Source: Nectonema munidae (taxonomy: Eukaryota > Nematomorpha > Nectonematoida > Nectonematidae). Taken from it: a DNA stretch of 64,000 bases. Shown here one piece after another: positions 1 through 11,806 of the stretch. Within the stretch, counting starts at the first letter, position 1; each line of letters starts with the position of its first letter. The notes beneath the pieces are model-generated. The model saw only the letters and a list, made by a program, of their open reading frames with translations, had not been told where the DNA came from and searched no databases. The stretch lies in contig JAUIRK010000896.1 of the NCBI GenBank assembly GCA_030549495.1, positions 913,501-977,500 of the forward strand. Reading direction: 5' to 3'. A program made the position numbers and the translations under genes.

Positions 1-561
1 TATGATAAGCCGTATTTTTCGAGGCATATTGTAATTGTATCAAAATAAATGCAATTAACTCTGCATGATAACCAATGTCAGTGGATTCATCGATTTGGAG
101 AGCAAACAGACCATTTTGAAGTTTGGCTATTACACTTTCCTCAATATTATCATACATGTCAAGAATCCTTGTCTGAATTGTATTGTTGAAAGAGGAATCT
201 TGCTAATTTCCTTTTCGGCCTTATCGCCGAGCCTAATTTTCACCATTTTTTTGCATGCTGGAAGGATCACTGATTCTGCAAGAACATGAGGAGCAAAAAA
301 TTCTGCCCCCTCATATGAAGCTAATTGAGCTTTTTCGGACACAGTAATTGATTTCTTAAATAGTTGAATTTGCGTTGCATTTAATCCTACCAACCTTTGG
401 AAATAATTGACACTTTTAGTTTGAAGACTTGGATGATTAGAAGTAAGGTGTCTTTTCATCTTACTTGAAACTATTGCTTCATTAAACAACGTTTGGCCGC
501 CCACAACACACAGCGGAGAAGGAATCTGTGTATCTCCAGTCCAGTGAAATCCAAATTTCAA
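1..561 (-). pseudogene. hAT transposase fragment, N-terminal part (ZBED5/SCAND3-like), runs off the left edge
   Basis: The minus strand encodes the start of a hAT transposase of the ZBED5/SCAND3/FAM200 type. A BED-like zinc finger comes first (CVVGGQ, then KMKRHLTSNHPS), followed by VTVSEKAQ-type and PACKKMV-type blocks. Nearer position 100 lies the IDESTD motif that carries the first catalytic Asp. The second zinc-ligand Cys of the usual CxxC is Gly here (CVVGG), so the finger is probably dead. The reading frame shifts at about 180-190, and the IDESTD part lies in another frame. The catalytic core continues beyond position 1. Plain DNA transposon remnant, not a host gene. Confidence 0.85.
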
Positions 562-1411
562 GTAATTATTATTTGCTGTTGACTGCTGAGTCTCGGTTCT
601 TTGCTCTTGCTAGCTGGGTGGAGTATCAGTTTATATTTACAGCACTAGAATCATAACCAAGATTGGAAGCCATCTCATTAAGTAAATAAATAGTTTTCCT
701 TGATGATATATTGAACTTATCAAAATCTCATGTATGTTCAGAAGACATGATATTGATTCTGGCTCCTTTGGTTGAAGTGAAAGCTTCTGATTTATTTCTA
801 GTGTTCTTTTTTTGGTATATTTGTAATTGTAATCAGTTTCTTCAGGAGTAGAAGAATCAGCAGAAAGAACATATTTTCAGGTTTCCAGCTCGTCTTGTGG
901 TAGATCAAGACGCTGAATTTATTCCTTTATCCGTCGCTGAGCAAGTAACGATTGATGTGAATAAATTTCATTTACTCAATAGAGGACCACACTTATTTCG
1001 TTGAGAGAGAGGGAATTCGGTCGTTTAAAATTATCATTATGACCAGGTATCTACATGGCTAATGTGAAACAGATCATCAAGCTTATCGGTAAACTTGAAC
1101 ATTTCAAAATTGTGTTCACGAGTTCCAAGATCACTTTGAAACTTGAAAGCTAAAAGACACGAACTGGTATGACAGCCAAAAATGTACATTTTTGGATCTA
1201 GTAAATACAAAGATAAAAAATTAATCATGCTCATAGTCCAAAAAATAGGTTTAATTATTTTCAAAAAAAATGAGAAAAAAGATAGAGAAGGAAAAATGAA
1301 AGATTTATTGAAGAACGCGGAAAACAGGCCAAACTTTATCGCATGGAAAGTAGTAAGAGGCAGAGAAATGGAATTGAGAAGTGATAAGGAAGAAGTTGGA
1401 GGTGATGATGA
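562..1411. other. Gap: decayed minus-strand coding stretch, then ATP5F1D 3' flank
   Basis: At about 735-870 a short open minus-strand stretch includes TPEETDYNYKYTKKR; it looks coding but I do not recognise the family. It lies upstream, in minus orientation, of the hAT fragment and may be part of the same element. From about 930 to 1411 nothing but AT-rich sequence and the ATP5F1D 3' UTR is seen. Confidence 0.35.
1304..1309 (-). promoter_or_regulatory. Poly(A) signal AATAAA for ATP5F1D
   Basis: A canonical AATAAA on the minus strand lies about 100 nt past the ATP5F1D stop codon, a normal distance for a short animal 3' UTR. Inference from position only. Confidence 0.5.
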
Positions 1412-1540
1412 TCACCCATTAACTGCCCTAACAATGGCTTCATTCACTTCCACCTGGATTTGCGCCTCCACCTGTTCTTTTTCGGAATCAGCTTTCGTGG
1501 AAAGTGTACTCGTTGCCTTTTCCAAGTTTTCTCGACACTT
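1412..1540 (-). CDS. ATP5F1D: ATP synthase delta subunit, last coding exon
   Basis: The exon encodes KCRENLEKATST through IVRAVNG and stop, the C-terminal two-helix domain of mitochondrial F1 delta (bacterial epsilon). It matches the ANLEKAQAEL and EIQIRIEANEAL blocks of animal homologues. The acceptor is tttctttAG at 1541-1542, and the exon starts in phase 0, joining the phase-0 end of the exon at 8639. The stop TGA is at 1412-1414. In the complex this domain packs against gamma and the c-ring in the central stalk of mitochondrial F1Fo. The intron before it is about 7.1 kb and full of transposons. The exon is intact and conserved in register, so the gene looks functional. Confidence 0.9.
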   Translation of the reverse strand, partial: KCRENLEKATSTLSTKADSEKEQVEAQIQVEVNEAIVRAVNG

Positions 1541-3268
1541 CTAAAGAAAGTAAATGAAAGAGCGATTTGATATAAAAAAGTACTTAAACATTGTCGCTAA
1601 ACAAAATATATCGACTTAAAACAAAATGCGCAAAAAGTCAAACATTTTAAAAATAAAATATTTTTTTTTATAATTCCAATGCTTCAGAATTCATATTAGC
1701 AACAAATTTTAACAAAGAAAAAGAAAAGGCTCTTATGATTTTTCTTCAAAATGAAATGATGATTCTCTATGTAACTATTTCAAGAAAAATTGGCACCCAT
1801 TCAAAAAGTGAAAAGAATGGAAGGCGGATAAGGAGAAGTTAAACAGCCTCATTTCTTTCATTACAAGACATAGAAGGAAGTGATTTGATGGATAGATCAA
1901 TCCATCGTTATCCTTTAAGTCGAAGCCAAACATTGGACTTTTTATACATGCAATATAAACATTGAGAGAAACTTGCAAAATTGATCCCAATAAAGTATCT
2001 CATCTAGAATTTAAAGAAAAATTTACATTTTGTCTTTTGAAAGAAAAATTGGATATGTTAAAACCATCTTTGTCGATAGAAGTTTTACCCCAACGATGCA
2101 AGATTTGATGAATAAAATGTGATCGTTGTATCATGAAGAACAAAGAAAAAAGTGTTTGCAACTTATCATCAAAAATAAAAAAACAGAAAAATCGCAAGGT
2201 ACCTTTATCTTCACCAATGGAAACAGACATATTTTCATCGTATGGAGTTTCAGTGGAACCTTCATAAGTAACAGCACTCACAGCCGATCTCAAAATGTTT
2301 CGAATTAACAGTTGTTGCATACTTTTTTTGCGATTTTTTTATATAAATAATATCCTTTCCTTAAATTTAATATTTAACTAGGAAACTACCAATGTTCTTT
2401 ATATGAAACATCACACAACTTGAAATTTTGAGGCTCAACCTTTGAATTTTTTATATACATAGATTTATAAGTATAATGAAAATATTTGAAGGAAATTAAC
2501 TCATAACGTTGTTTTTTATAATCGGACTGCAAAAGATCAACTTTATATACGGTGAAAGGTTTTAGAGTAGGGTTTCTCAACAGTAAAAAGGAATTCATTG
2601 GGTAATTTTTAGGACAGTTCGAGATTGTAAAATCAAATATTCAAAAAAAAATTTTGTACATGAGAATTTAAGGCTGTCAAAACATCGATCATAGTCAAAA
2701 TTTTGTATTCATATATTTCAGCTGGAACATCACATATTTTTTATAACCCAGGATTTGTTTAAATTCAAAAAAGAAAAATGGATAAATTCATTTTTTTGAA
2801 ATATGGAATCTCTATAGAAGAAAATTTTTAGGAAGATCATATTGAACTACCCTGGCTTGACGGGCTTGTAAGTTCTAACACCGTTGACGGACTCGGTTTT
2901 TTTTCGCTATACATTCAATGGGGATTCCTCTCTATTCAAAAAAATTTAGAAATCTGAATTATAAAAAGAGCAACCAGAGTGGTAGGACTAAATCATGAAA
3001 GAAAGATTTTAAATATGAAAAAGAGGATAAATTGAAAGAACAATAAAAAATTTAGTTAAAGTTTTAGAGAAAAACATCTAATACATATCAGAAAAGATAT
3101 CAATTTTTTTGTGTTTAACGCCATCTAAAAAAAATAAAAACACAAGAGATATGGTATAAAATGAAACCTCATATGAAACTCCTTCAAAGTTCTGAAGTTT
3201 GTATTTGAAATAAAAAATTATTTCAAACTGTTTTAACCACTTTATAGAATATTTCAGTATATTGCAAT
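1541..3268. other. ATP5F1D intron, 3' part; one unexplained minus-strand open stretch
   Basis: This is mostly AT-rich sequence. On the minus strand, 2308-2189 reads MQQLLIRNILRSAVSAV through VSIGEDKG and then a donor-like GTACCT. It looks like a small first exon, but I do not recognise the protein and find no convincing partner exon. Nothing else is supported here. Confidence 0.3.
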
Positions 3269-3571
3269 CAGTGGCGGATCCAGTAGGGGGGGAGGGGGGG
3301 GGGGGGGGGCTCATGGGCATAGCCCCCCCCCCCCCCCATGAAAAATGGCTTCGAAAATTACCTTTACATGTATAAAAAATAAACTTTTGCAATTTATTCA
3401 TGGCAAAATAATGTTAAAAATATGAAAACATAGGTAATTAGTGATTCTAAAAGACATAATACACCTGTGTATTCTCTGAAGACTTTTAGCAAAATTGCAA
3501 AAAATTTAAATAGATTTCGCCCCCCCCCCCCCCCCCCCCCCCCCTATAAGAAATTTCTGGATCCGACACTG
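3269..3571. mobile_element. hAT-type MITE with G/C-run hairpin (303 bp)
   Basis: The ends are CAGTGGCGGATCCAG and, inverted, CAGTGTCGGATCCAG. An exact 8-bp target-site duplication attgcaat flanks it (3261-3268 and 3572-3579), as expected for hAT. Inside, a long G run pairs with a long C run (about 3285-3337) around a short loop, and a second C run of about 24 lies at 3521-3544. No coding capacity. It sits in the ATP5F1D intron. Confidence 0.85.
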
Positions 3572-3670
3572 ATTGCAATTACTACTGAATATTAAATTTC
3601 ATTGTAATCAAAAAGTAAAATCTTCCTGATCTCGCTAAAAATCGCACAAGCGATTGCTGTGAGAGCGAGG

Positions 3671-4013
3671 TAGTAGAACTTACCCTGAGTTTACGTTCCC
3701 TGGATTTTACGTCCTCGCCAAATGATCGATGACGTCATCTTTTTGGTCATTAAATGCATTATTAATACGTTTTTTCTTTGTGATTTTATGTATTAAAAAG
3801 TTTATAAAGGTTAATAATAATTCATCCAACTTCACTGTAGTAGTCTTCTTTAGCTGCCATAGTCCCTCACGTCGTACACGGTGTGACCATGTGTGATCCA
3901 GGCTAGGATTTTCGTGTTGTATGTCAATTTAAAGGTCAACCTGGATTTTACGAATCCTACGTTTTACGTCCGCCATTCGGTCCCGTGCCGTACGTAAAAC
4001 GTAGGTTCTAGTG
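3671..4013. mobile_element. Probable pogo/Tigger-like MITE
   Basis: The ends read TAGTAGAACTTACC and, inverted, CACTAGAACCTACG, and the interior repeats the word tttacgt near both ends (gattttacg, cgttttacg, tacgtaaaac). TA lies outside the right end, but the left boundary is uncertain. Non-coding. Placement in the pogo group rests only on TIR style. Confidence 0.4.
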
Positions 4014-4351
4014 TATCTAGTAAAGATCGAAGAGTTTGCTCACGAAGTCACTCGCTCTTTCAAGTTTCCAATACGAGTTATTTTCGATGAATCTTGTAAT
4101 ATAGAGATGATTGTTTATAATTTATATTATTGTTATGATTATACTGAAGAATTTGAATTATATTGTACGTCGTGATCTCTATAAATATTTCCTTAGTTGT
4201 TCGTCATCATGATTACGTAATATAAAACACATCCTATATTTCTATCGTGTTTTTCTCATCATACTCATGTTAATGTGTTATACCCGGGACATATCTGTTC
4301 AATTATCTCTTTGTAATACCGCTAATACATCATTGCCTTGATACTTATCAT

Positions 4352-6576
4352 TTGATACATTTCATTGAACTCTCTTTCCCACCATTTTCTTTGTTTCATA
4401 ATGTATCGTCTATTGAATCTCTCTCAACTTTTTCGGATTCAGAAAATTGTACTTCTTCATCCTTGAGTACTTCAAGTGATGTTGATTTTTATGATCAAAA
4501 CCTTATTGCTCCTGATTCGACTGAATATTTCTGGGAACCCAGAACTAGTGGCTTTGGAAGAAGAGAAAGTATGAAGATTAGAGGTGCAGTTTCTAGACCT
4601 CCTGGTCCGAAGCGCTTAGCTAAAAACTTGAAAGATATTCTTTCAATATTCAAGCTTTTCCTTGATGTTGAGTTTATTCACTACATATATTCAATGACAA
4701 TGCACAGATTGGACTCCAATTATAAGTTAAATTTATATACGTGCACCCTCGGTTTACGAACTCAATTCGTTCCCTGAACTTGTTCGTAAAGAGAAATGTT
4801 CATCACGTGAATGGTCAAATAAAAAACTTTTGTAAATAAAAAATCTGACTTTTAGACATCTTAATTTATAGATAATAATTAGTTATTTTAATTTTTCAAC
4901 AAATCATTCCTTGAAAATTTAGTAGATACGAAGTTTAGATTCAGAGTTGAAAAACGTGAACGTAATTGTTCGTAAACCGAGATTTTCGTAGGTTTCATTC
5001 TTGATTCTGATATTAGAGATGCAAAAATTTGTTTTTAAGATCGGCAAACCCAAAGTACTCAAACCTGTATAATTACTACACAAAGTTTAGTGTGTCTCAT
5101 CTCTTAGCCTATTTTGGCTCATTGATTTACATTGGCCAAAATGGAGACCAGAAAGTCAAAGCTGCCGATTTGTTTTCTAAATCCGAAAGCCCTTTTTTAC
5201 GAAGTTTTTGGGGAGTTCACTCTTATTCACGTATTCTTACGCTTTGATAAAATGAATCAAAGAAATTCTAACGACAAGATTAGTCATATAGGAAAAATAC
5301 ATGAACATTTTTATAATGTGTTTCCATTGTATTGGAATCCTCATTCTGCCGTTACCATAGATGAACAGCTTGTGACGTTTAGGGGAGGATGCCCAATCAA
5401 AATATACGATCCTAAAAAACCGGGACACTATGAGATGAAATTATATCATATAAATGATGCAAAGTTTTATTATTGTTTGTCCCCAGAAATGTATGTTAGC
5501 GGACTCTCTGATTCAAGTTATTTTTCAGGATTGAATATTTGTAAGCGCCTTATAGAAAATAGTAATATTCCTGAAGGCTGCGGCATCTATACTGACAGGT
5601 TTTTCACGAGTCATACTGTAGTTATATGGTGTAGTGAAAGGAATATTTCCTTGTGCGGGCCGTTATGCCTAATAGAAAATTCATTCCCCTCGTATTTAGA
5701 CCTCCGTATCTTAAAGAGCTCAAACTTAGCGAATCTGATAGTAGGACTATTTACTCTAACTATGTTTCATTGAGTGCTTACATCCCCAAACGTCACGCTG
5801 CGCGAAACTTCAAAGTCATGTACATTATGTCTTCACAACATAAAAACGTACAAATAAGCAGTACCGCATCAAAACCTGAAAGCTTACTCGCGTATAACGA
5901 ATTCAAAGGGGGAGTTGATGTCGTTAACACAATGGTAAGAGCTTATAAATAAACCATATAAACCCAATAGAAGATGGACTTTTGCTGCCTTTCCTAATTA
6001 TCTTGATATAAGTGTTCTAAATTCGTGGGTAATAGCAAAGTTTAACTCTTCTGGAGAATTTCCCAACACGAAGCAGAGCGGAAGATGTTTATAAAAATGT
6101 TGGCGCTTCGAACGGCGGAAGAGTCAATGAGGGTTAGATCTCTCACTTCAGAATTATCCTTAGACGTCAAGCACTTATTGTCTTACTATGGCTTTGAAAA
6201 TCGTACTGAAGTTGAGCAGACATATTCGAATAAAGCCTCCTGTTCCCTCTGTGTTTCAAAAAGAAGACAATGCACAAAATGTAAAAATATGGTTTGTAAA
6301 AATCATTCTAAAGTTGTCTGTTCAAATAGCTTATAAATTTTTTTAACTTACAGTAAATTTTTTTAACGCCATATATTTTAATTTTTCTTTAAAATTGGAC
6401 ATTTTCATTCTTCCTGTAAAAATAGGAAACGTAATTCTAATTTTTTTCTTAAAATATTAAACTTCATTATTTTATGAACATTTACATGGTAATCTTAAGG
6501 CTTTTATATTAAAATTTTCCGTAATTGACGTTTGAATGTTGTAAACGGAAAAAACATAGAGTCCATCAAGTGAGGG
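4352..6576 (+). mobile_element. piggyBac element, broken, with a MITE inserted in its transposase
   Basis: The transposase reads as an acidic N-terminus, GFGRRESMKIRGAVSRPPGPK, the catalytic blocks TIDEQLVTFRG (first Asp), GIYTDRFFTS (second Asp) and FKGGVDVVNTMVRAYK (third Asp region), and a C-terminal CSLC, CTKC, CKNHSK zinc finger ending near 6336. The frame changes at about 5200 and 5650-5770 and is interrupted near 5952. A 249 bp MITE splits the N-terminal part. The right end is tgaggg followed by TTAA (6577-6580), the piggyBac target; I could not find the matching left TTAACCC end. The catalytic triad is still visible, but the gene cannot make one protein. Confidence 0.85.
4740..4988. 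mobile_element. Short TIR element (MITE) inside the piggyBac transposase
   Basis: The element starts CGTGCACCCTCGGTTTACGA and ends, inverted, CGAAAATCTCGGTTTACGAA, with TA on both sides (4738-4739 and 4989-4990). It is 249 bp and has no coding capacity. TA duplication and TIR form suggest a Tc1/mariner or pogo-class MITE. It separates the two halves of the transposase frame, so it is younger than the host element. Confidence 0.75.
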
Positions 6577-6580
6577 TTAA

Positions 6581-8638
6581 TGGAATGAAAATTTCTCCAC
6601 CCCATTTTAGTTCGCGCAAAGCAGACCATTTTGATTAATCTCTAATTCGAGTTCTTCTGCGTTCCTCTACATTCTACAGGAATAAAAATCCAAAAAGGGC
6701 TAATGGAATAGAAAAATTGAAAACAAAGTTTAAAAAGGTTAAATATTTTGCGTTTTTTTTACTCCATTGTAGCCGATTTTTAATTTTTTTTTGCAATCTA
6801 AATGGTAGATTTATGCAAATTGGTTGAGAAATCCTGTTTTAGAGGATACTTGTCAATTTGAGGGGAGTAATTATGCAGATATGAAATCTCAGAAATTTGC
6901 AAAAGTAAGCTCCATCTTGGTGTGAAAACAAGAGTTGCGATGCTGGAGAGAAAATAGTAGACTGAGACTATGATTTTAAGGACTTACAAAAATCCGCCTC
7001 CTTTTCTGTACTAAGTGGCAAGAACGATTTATTAAAGCAAGGTAGGGTGTTTAACATTAAGACGCTGATAATGATTGGCGTTGATGGCAGTATTAAATGC
7101 TGCATTGACAATCAGTTGAGTGAGGTTTGTGGCGATGTTGAAAATATATGACACTTTCCAAAAACAAAAAAACTAACTCAGACTCGAAATACTTAAAAAT
7201 TTGAAATATTAAACCAAACTCCTTCTTCCGATTAAAAGAGGATCTCTCCTTATGCTTACAAGAAATGAACTTTTTTTTCTTTTTTTAAAATACTTAAAAA
7301 AATTTGACTTCTCCGACTTCTAAACTTTATTAGATAGGGATTCCGACTCCTATTCCTTTAAAATATGAGTGTACAAGATTTCGAGGATTTTTTTTTATGA
7401 TATTTAAGGATTTTTGTTGATTTTTTATACAATATTCCCAAATAAAAAATCTGAAGGCATTGTCATACTTATACGAACGATTTATTCCCTTATATACTAT
7501 TGAATAGAAAAAATTTACATCAACATGAATTCAATAAATGTATGATAAAGCATTTATAGGCATTTCTATAATCACACGAAAGATGTATTGTTCAATTTAA
7601 GATAATAAAAAAGTGGAACCAAAGTGTATGATAGAGCATCTCGAAGATGTTTGTTATATACTCTAAGGTTCACTATCAATACACTCTTTGTCGTTATTTT
7701 TAAGAACAGACATTTTTTCTCTCTCTCTCAAAGGCTTTGTTAGCATTGCAAACTTTCCAGCTTTTTCTAAAATTATTCCAGGCATGAAAAATATTCATTC
7801 ACGGGACTAAAAGGATGAAGCTCACCCTCCCTTATCATTAATCCATAAAAAAAACAATTTTGTTTAAAAAACTTAAAAATAAATTTTTTTATACATAGTC
7901 AAAATATGTTTTCATGAGCAATTGTAAGATCCTGCACTTTTCTGCAATAATCTCAGAAAATTTTAAACGGAACTGAAAACTCTTCCAGATTTGAAAATGT
8001 GCTATTGGGAATAGCGAAAAAACTCTGATTAAAACTTAGATTTGGAAAGATTTCATTTTTTCTTGTTCCTCACTATGTAAGTATATCTTCCTCTTTTAAC
8101 GCCAGGCAATGACTAATAATAATTTTCTATTTCTTGTGACAATTTTGGATCGTTTTATGACTTTTTCCTTTAACAAAACATTTTCCAGATGATCTTTGTT
8201 TTTCAAAATATCTTAGAATACTTTAAATGGACGCCTTTAAAACGTGGGTCTAAATAAATTCAGCATATAATTTTCAATAATTTGAGGCCTACAGAAAGGA
8301 TCTATGTTCTAAGGTTTCTTAAATATTTTTAAATTAATTTTCAAAAGAAATTAAGTTAAAAATTTCGAGAATTGAGACAGCGCAGTTGGTAATAGGGAGT
8401 TTAAACAGAAAAGTATAATAACTCTCATATTCATCAAAAACTATTCATGAGTTAATTTCTGAAATTGTTTCAACTGAAGATCTTCCACCTCGACGGATTC
8501 ACTTCCCTTTGGATTCCTTCAGAAGAACACGAATTATTTATGATGCATTCCAAAATTTTTTTGTTTTTTTTGCAACACTCGATTTGTTTTTTGTCAATAA
8601 ACTTTACTTTACTTACTTTACTAACTAAACTTTCTTAC
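6581..8638. other. ATP5F1D intron, unexplained AT-rich DNA
   Basis: Both strands were scanned for transposon ends, coding blocks and repeats. Only AT-rich sequence with homopolymer runs was seen. No feature is supported. Confidence 0.5.
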
Positions 8639-8727
8639 TTTAACGTCGATATGATCTAAAGGAACGATTTCTTCTGCCAATATTTGTACACTGGACTCTG
8701 TATTAATCGTAACAACTCCACTACTAA
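8639..8727 (-). CDS. ATP5F1D: ATP synthase delta subunit, middle exon
   Basis: The exon encodes (V)SSGVVTINTESSVQILAEE to HIDVK, the end of the delta beta-sandwich domain and the linker to the helical domain; animal homologues have VSSGSIAVNADSSVQLLAEE. The acceptor is ccgctttAG; the first two bases TT complete a Val codon with the G left by the previous exon. The donor is GTAAGA at 8638, phase 0. The intron before it (8728-11206) holds a reiterated-motif MITE and a piggyBac MITE. The exon is intact with a perfect phase match on both sides. Confidence 0.92.
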
Positions 8728-8826
8728 CTAAAGCGGAAAATAAATAAAATAAAAAATGTAGAAAAAAACATAAACACATTAAGTTATAAAACAAATAAAG
8801 ATTTTTAACCCTTCTAGAGTTTAGAC

Positions 8827-9395
8827 GGTGCCGGGTCAAAACGCCCGATACCAAAACGCCCGAAAATAATAATTTGGGCGTTACTATTTTTTAAAGTTTA
8901 TTCTATTTGGACAGTTTCAAAACGGTTGATTTGACACGAAATGATAGTGATCAATAAATTTGACTTGAAAGATAAAAGTGGTCATACAGAAATGCATTAT
9001 TTCTTTGGTTTGAAGAACAATTAAACTACCAATTTAATCGGAAAATCAGTTTGAAAGCAGAAAAGATGTGACTAATTTAAACAGGAAAACAAGAATATAA
9101 ATAATTTCTGATTTTGGTTCAAAATTTCAGGAGCAGTTCTTTTCGATAAGATTGATAAATTAGGAATCTTGTATCTGTTTTTAATGCATGTTAAACAAGA
9201 AAGTGTTAAGTTTAACGTATTCTTAGAAAAATATATAAGATAATAATTGGAAAAAAGCTTAGATACAAGAAAAAATCTTAAATTTTTAAATATTTTTTGT
9301 AGATTCAAGTTTTAGACGTTTTTGTATCAGGTGTTTTGGTTTCGGACATTTTGGTTTCGGGCGTTTTGGTTTTTAGGCGTTTTGACTCGAATTCC
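8827..9395. mobile_element. Reiterated-motif MITE, family 'gggcgttttgg', copy 1
   Basis: The left end is GGTGCCGGGTCAAAACGCCC and the right end, inverted, GGAATTCGAGTCAAAACGCC. Just inside the ends the unit ggcgttttggtttc is repeated in tandem on the right side and in inverse on the left. The same family occurs at 43137-43663 with matching interior. Flanks gtttagac and ttctagac are an imperfect 8-bp duplication. No transposase. GG...CC ends with 8-9 bp duplications suggest a MULE-like mover, but this is inference. Confidence 0.75.
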
Positions 9396-10763
9396 TTCTA
9401 GACCTTGTGTGGCACCAATGTCGTATAAAATAAAATCATGTGTTTTATGTTAAAAAAATGCACCGAAGTAATAAGCAGACGATTAGTTTTCATAAACCCG
9501 AGCTAAACACAAGGTTTTAAAAAACAACTCCAACTCAAAACCAAGAGCAGTTAGAGAAAGAAGAATAAATTGCAAGACCAAGATATTTAGAATTTAGTAA
9601 AAGAAGTAAAATTCTTTAAACCAGACAAAAATTCTTCGTTCCAAGCAGCTTCAAGATAGACAAGTTTGATAGCTTCAAGTTGAAACATATATTTATGTGA
9701 TGATCGCCAGGGCAATCAAAATTCAGGAATGTCATTTTGTGAACGAAGCATTTAAATTATATTTAAATAAGTGTTATGTTTCTGACTACTTACTATTGGA
9801 AGATTTTTACGTCAAAAAAGTTTATAATTTTTCATTTGATTATAAAGGATAAATTTTTGTTTATTTTAGTAAATTTTAAAAATGTTAAGTATTATTAATG
9901 TCTCTCTTTCTTTTATAAATAAATGGAAAAAAGTATGACAAAGGTTTTATGAAATTTGCAAAAAAATTGTGCCAAAACAAATATTTCATGTATCAGGGTT
10001 TTTTTATTATAATTCATTTATATAGTCAATTTTTAAAAAACTACAAATCCATTTTTTTTTAGCTTTTTAGACCAAATTTCGATTGCCGTGGTAAAATTCA
10101 AAATCTTCTAAGCAACTAGATTATTAAAAAGTATGAACAGTAAAAATTTGAATATTTGATTTTACGTTGCGACTAAAATACAACGATGATAACTTCATTG
10201 AGTCACCGATCGTTCTGACAAGTGCTGGGTATATTGTATGATCACAAAATCCCATTTTATAAGGTTCATAAGAATGTTAATCACAATCCTACAAACATAG
10301 TTAAAGCTCGTTAAAACCGTTTTAGAAGCTCCTGGATATGAACCAGTTGGTTATTTGTATCGCAGAGGATATGACTAGATGGAATAGCAGCTTAGTGTAG
10401 ATTCATCGAAGGAAATTCAGCGTAAGAAAAATTATGATTAGTAAAAAATTCATCATCTCTATAACTTTAATACTTCATAAACAAAAATATATTTTATAAG
10501 GCAAACGAATTTGAAAAAAACTTTTTGATGACTCTTCAGCATCACCTCGTTTATTTTTTCATATTTATGTTATGCAAAATTTAGCTTCTTTTTATTTCCA
10601 ATTATTTTAATTACATAGAAATTTTGTGTACAAATGATTTTACGAATTACTTTTTCTCATTTTCTTAATGTTAGATTTAAAACAAAGATATTATATAAAT
10701 GGAATTCTGAAATAAATTTGATGCCGTACAAACATGCATTGTGTCAGTCTCATATATCATTAA
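9396..10763. other. ATP5F1D intron, nothing recognised
   Basis: AT-rich sequence. A slightly GC-richer patch at about 10190-10420 has short open stretches on the plus strand but no recognisable protein. Confidence 0.4.
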
Positions 10764-10893
10764 CCCTTTCGTGATCAGTGTATCATATATGATACATAAA
10801 CAATTTTACCTTCGTCTGCTTTTTCAAATAGTTTTGTATATGAATCTTCTGCTTTCTAATAAATATCGTCTGATTTTTCTGGAAATGAATGGG
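10764..10893. mobile_element. piggyBac-type MITE (130 bp)
   Basis: Flanked by exact TTAA on both sides (10760-10763 and 10894-10897), starting CCCTTTCGTGATCAG and ending GGAAATGAATGGG. Near the left end lies the perfect palindrome gtatcatatatgatac. A related copy in the opposite orientation is at 36219-36362. Non-coding. Confidence 0.8.
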
Positions 10894-11206
10894 TTAATTG
10901 GTTTATAACAAAAACAAATGTATTATTCTGATTGAAAGGCGGGTTTATAAAAAAATATTAATGAATATTTTTTCTTGTTCCTTTTGTTGTGCAATACTTT
11001 CCAAAAGTCAAATGTACAAAGTATCCATTTTTCATATTTTATATAGAAAATCAGCAACTTAATCCGAATATTATATTGTATTTTCAATACATGTACAATT
11101 TAAAGTCATCTAAAAAAGATAACATTTTCTCAAAAAAACATACGTTTGGTATATGAAAATAAATTTACAGAAAAGCGATAATTAATGATAAATGTAAAAG
11201 TCTCAC

Positions 11207-11366
11207 CAAAATACTTTTCATTGGGTGCGTTTTCCTTATATAGCGTCATTACTCCAGGCTTCAAAATGCTTATCATTGGCACGTGATCTGGCAAAATTCC
11301 ATAATCCCCACTGAAAGTAGATACGTCAATCTGTTTCACATTATCAAGAGAATTATTATAAAACAC
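11207..11366 (-). CDS. ATP5F1D: ATP synthase delta subunit, N-proximal mature exon
   Basis: The exon encodes VFYNNSLDNVKQIDVSTFSG through ENAPNEKYF(V), the beta-sandwich domain of mitochondrial F1 delta; compare QVFFN, VRQVDV, GILAAHVP and LRPG in animal homologues. The acceptor is tttttttAG at 11368-11367 and the donor is GTGAGA at 11206, leaving one base (G). The mitochondrial targeting sequence and the first residues of the mature protein must be on one or more exons at higher coordinates. I searched for a TFASP-like block up to 30.7 kb and did not find it. Joined to 8639-8727 and 1412-1540 the frame is continuous. Confidence 0.92.
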
Positions 11367-11806
11367 CTAAAAAAATATAGTAGAGTAAAAGATACAAAGT
11401 TCAATTAAATGAAAGGATAGGAATTTCTCTACCTAAAATTGTTTAATTAAAAATAAGAATGATTTATTCAAATCGAAAGGTGTTTTAAACTCTAGCATTT
11501 AAAAAGAATTTTTTGACAGAGAAAAATTTATCAAATTGACTTTGTCTTTTCGAAATACATAAGTCACCTTTCTATTTTGGCGCGCTTATACACACTTCAA
11601 TCCGGTCCAGGATAGAATATTCAATTAAATCGTAATTTCAAAAAAATATATATAATTCTTGAAAATAGTGATTTTGTTCTTTTGCGAGAATTTATCTTTG
11701 GGTCAAAATAAACAAAAAAAATTAGGCTAATATTATTATCTAACAAAACATCAATAGATTGGAAAACCATCATAATTTTTAGACACTATAACCCAACTCT
11801 TATTAA

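Noticed and set aside
1182-1544. Plus-strand frame over the ATP5F1D last exon
   Set aside because: Antisense of a conserved exon; the minus strand carries the recognised protein.
3078-3401. Open frame with Pro/Ser run across the C tract
   Set aside because: It is a translation of the MITE hairpin homopolymers, not a protein.
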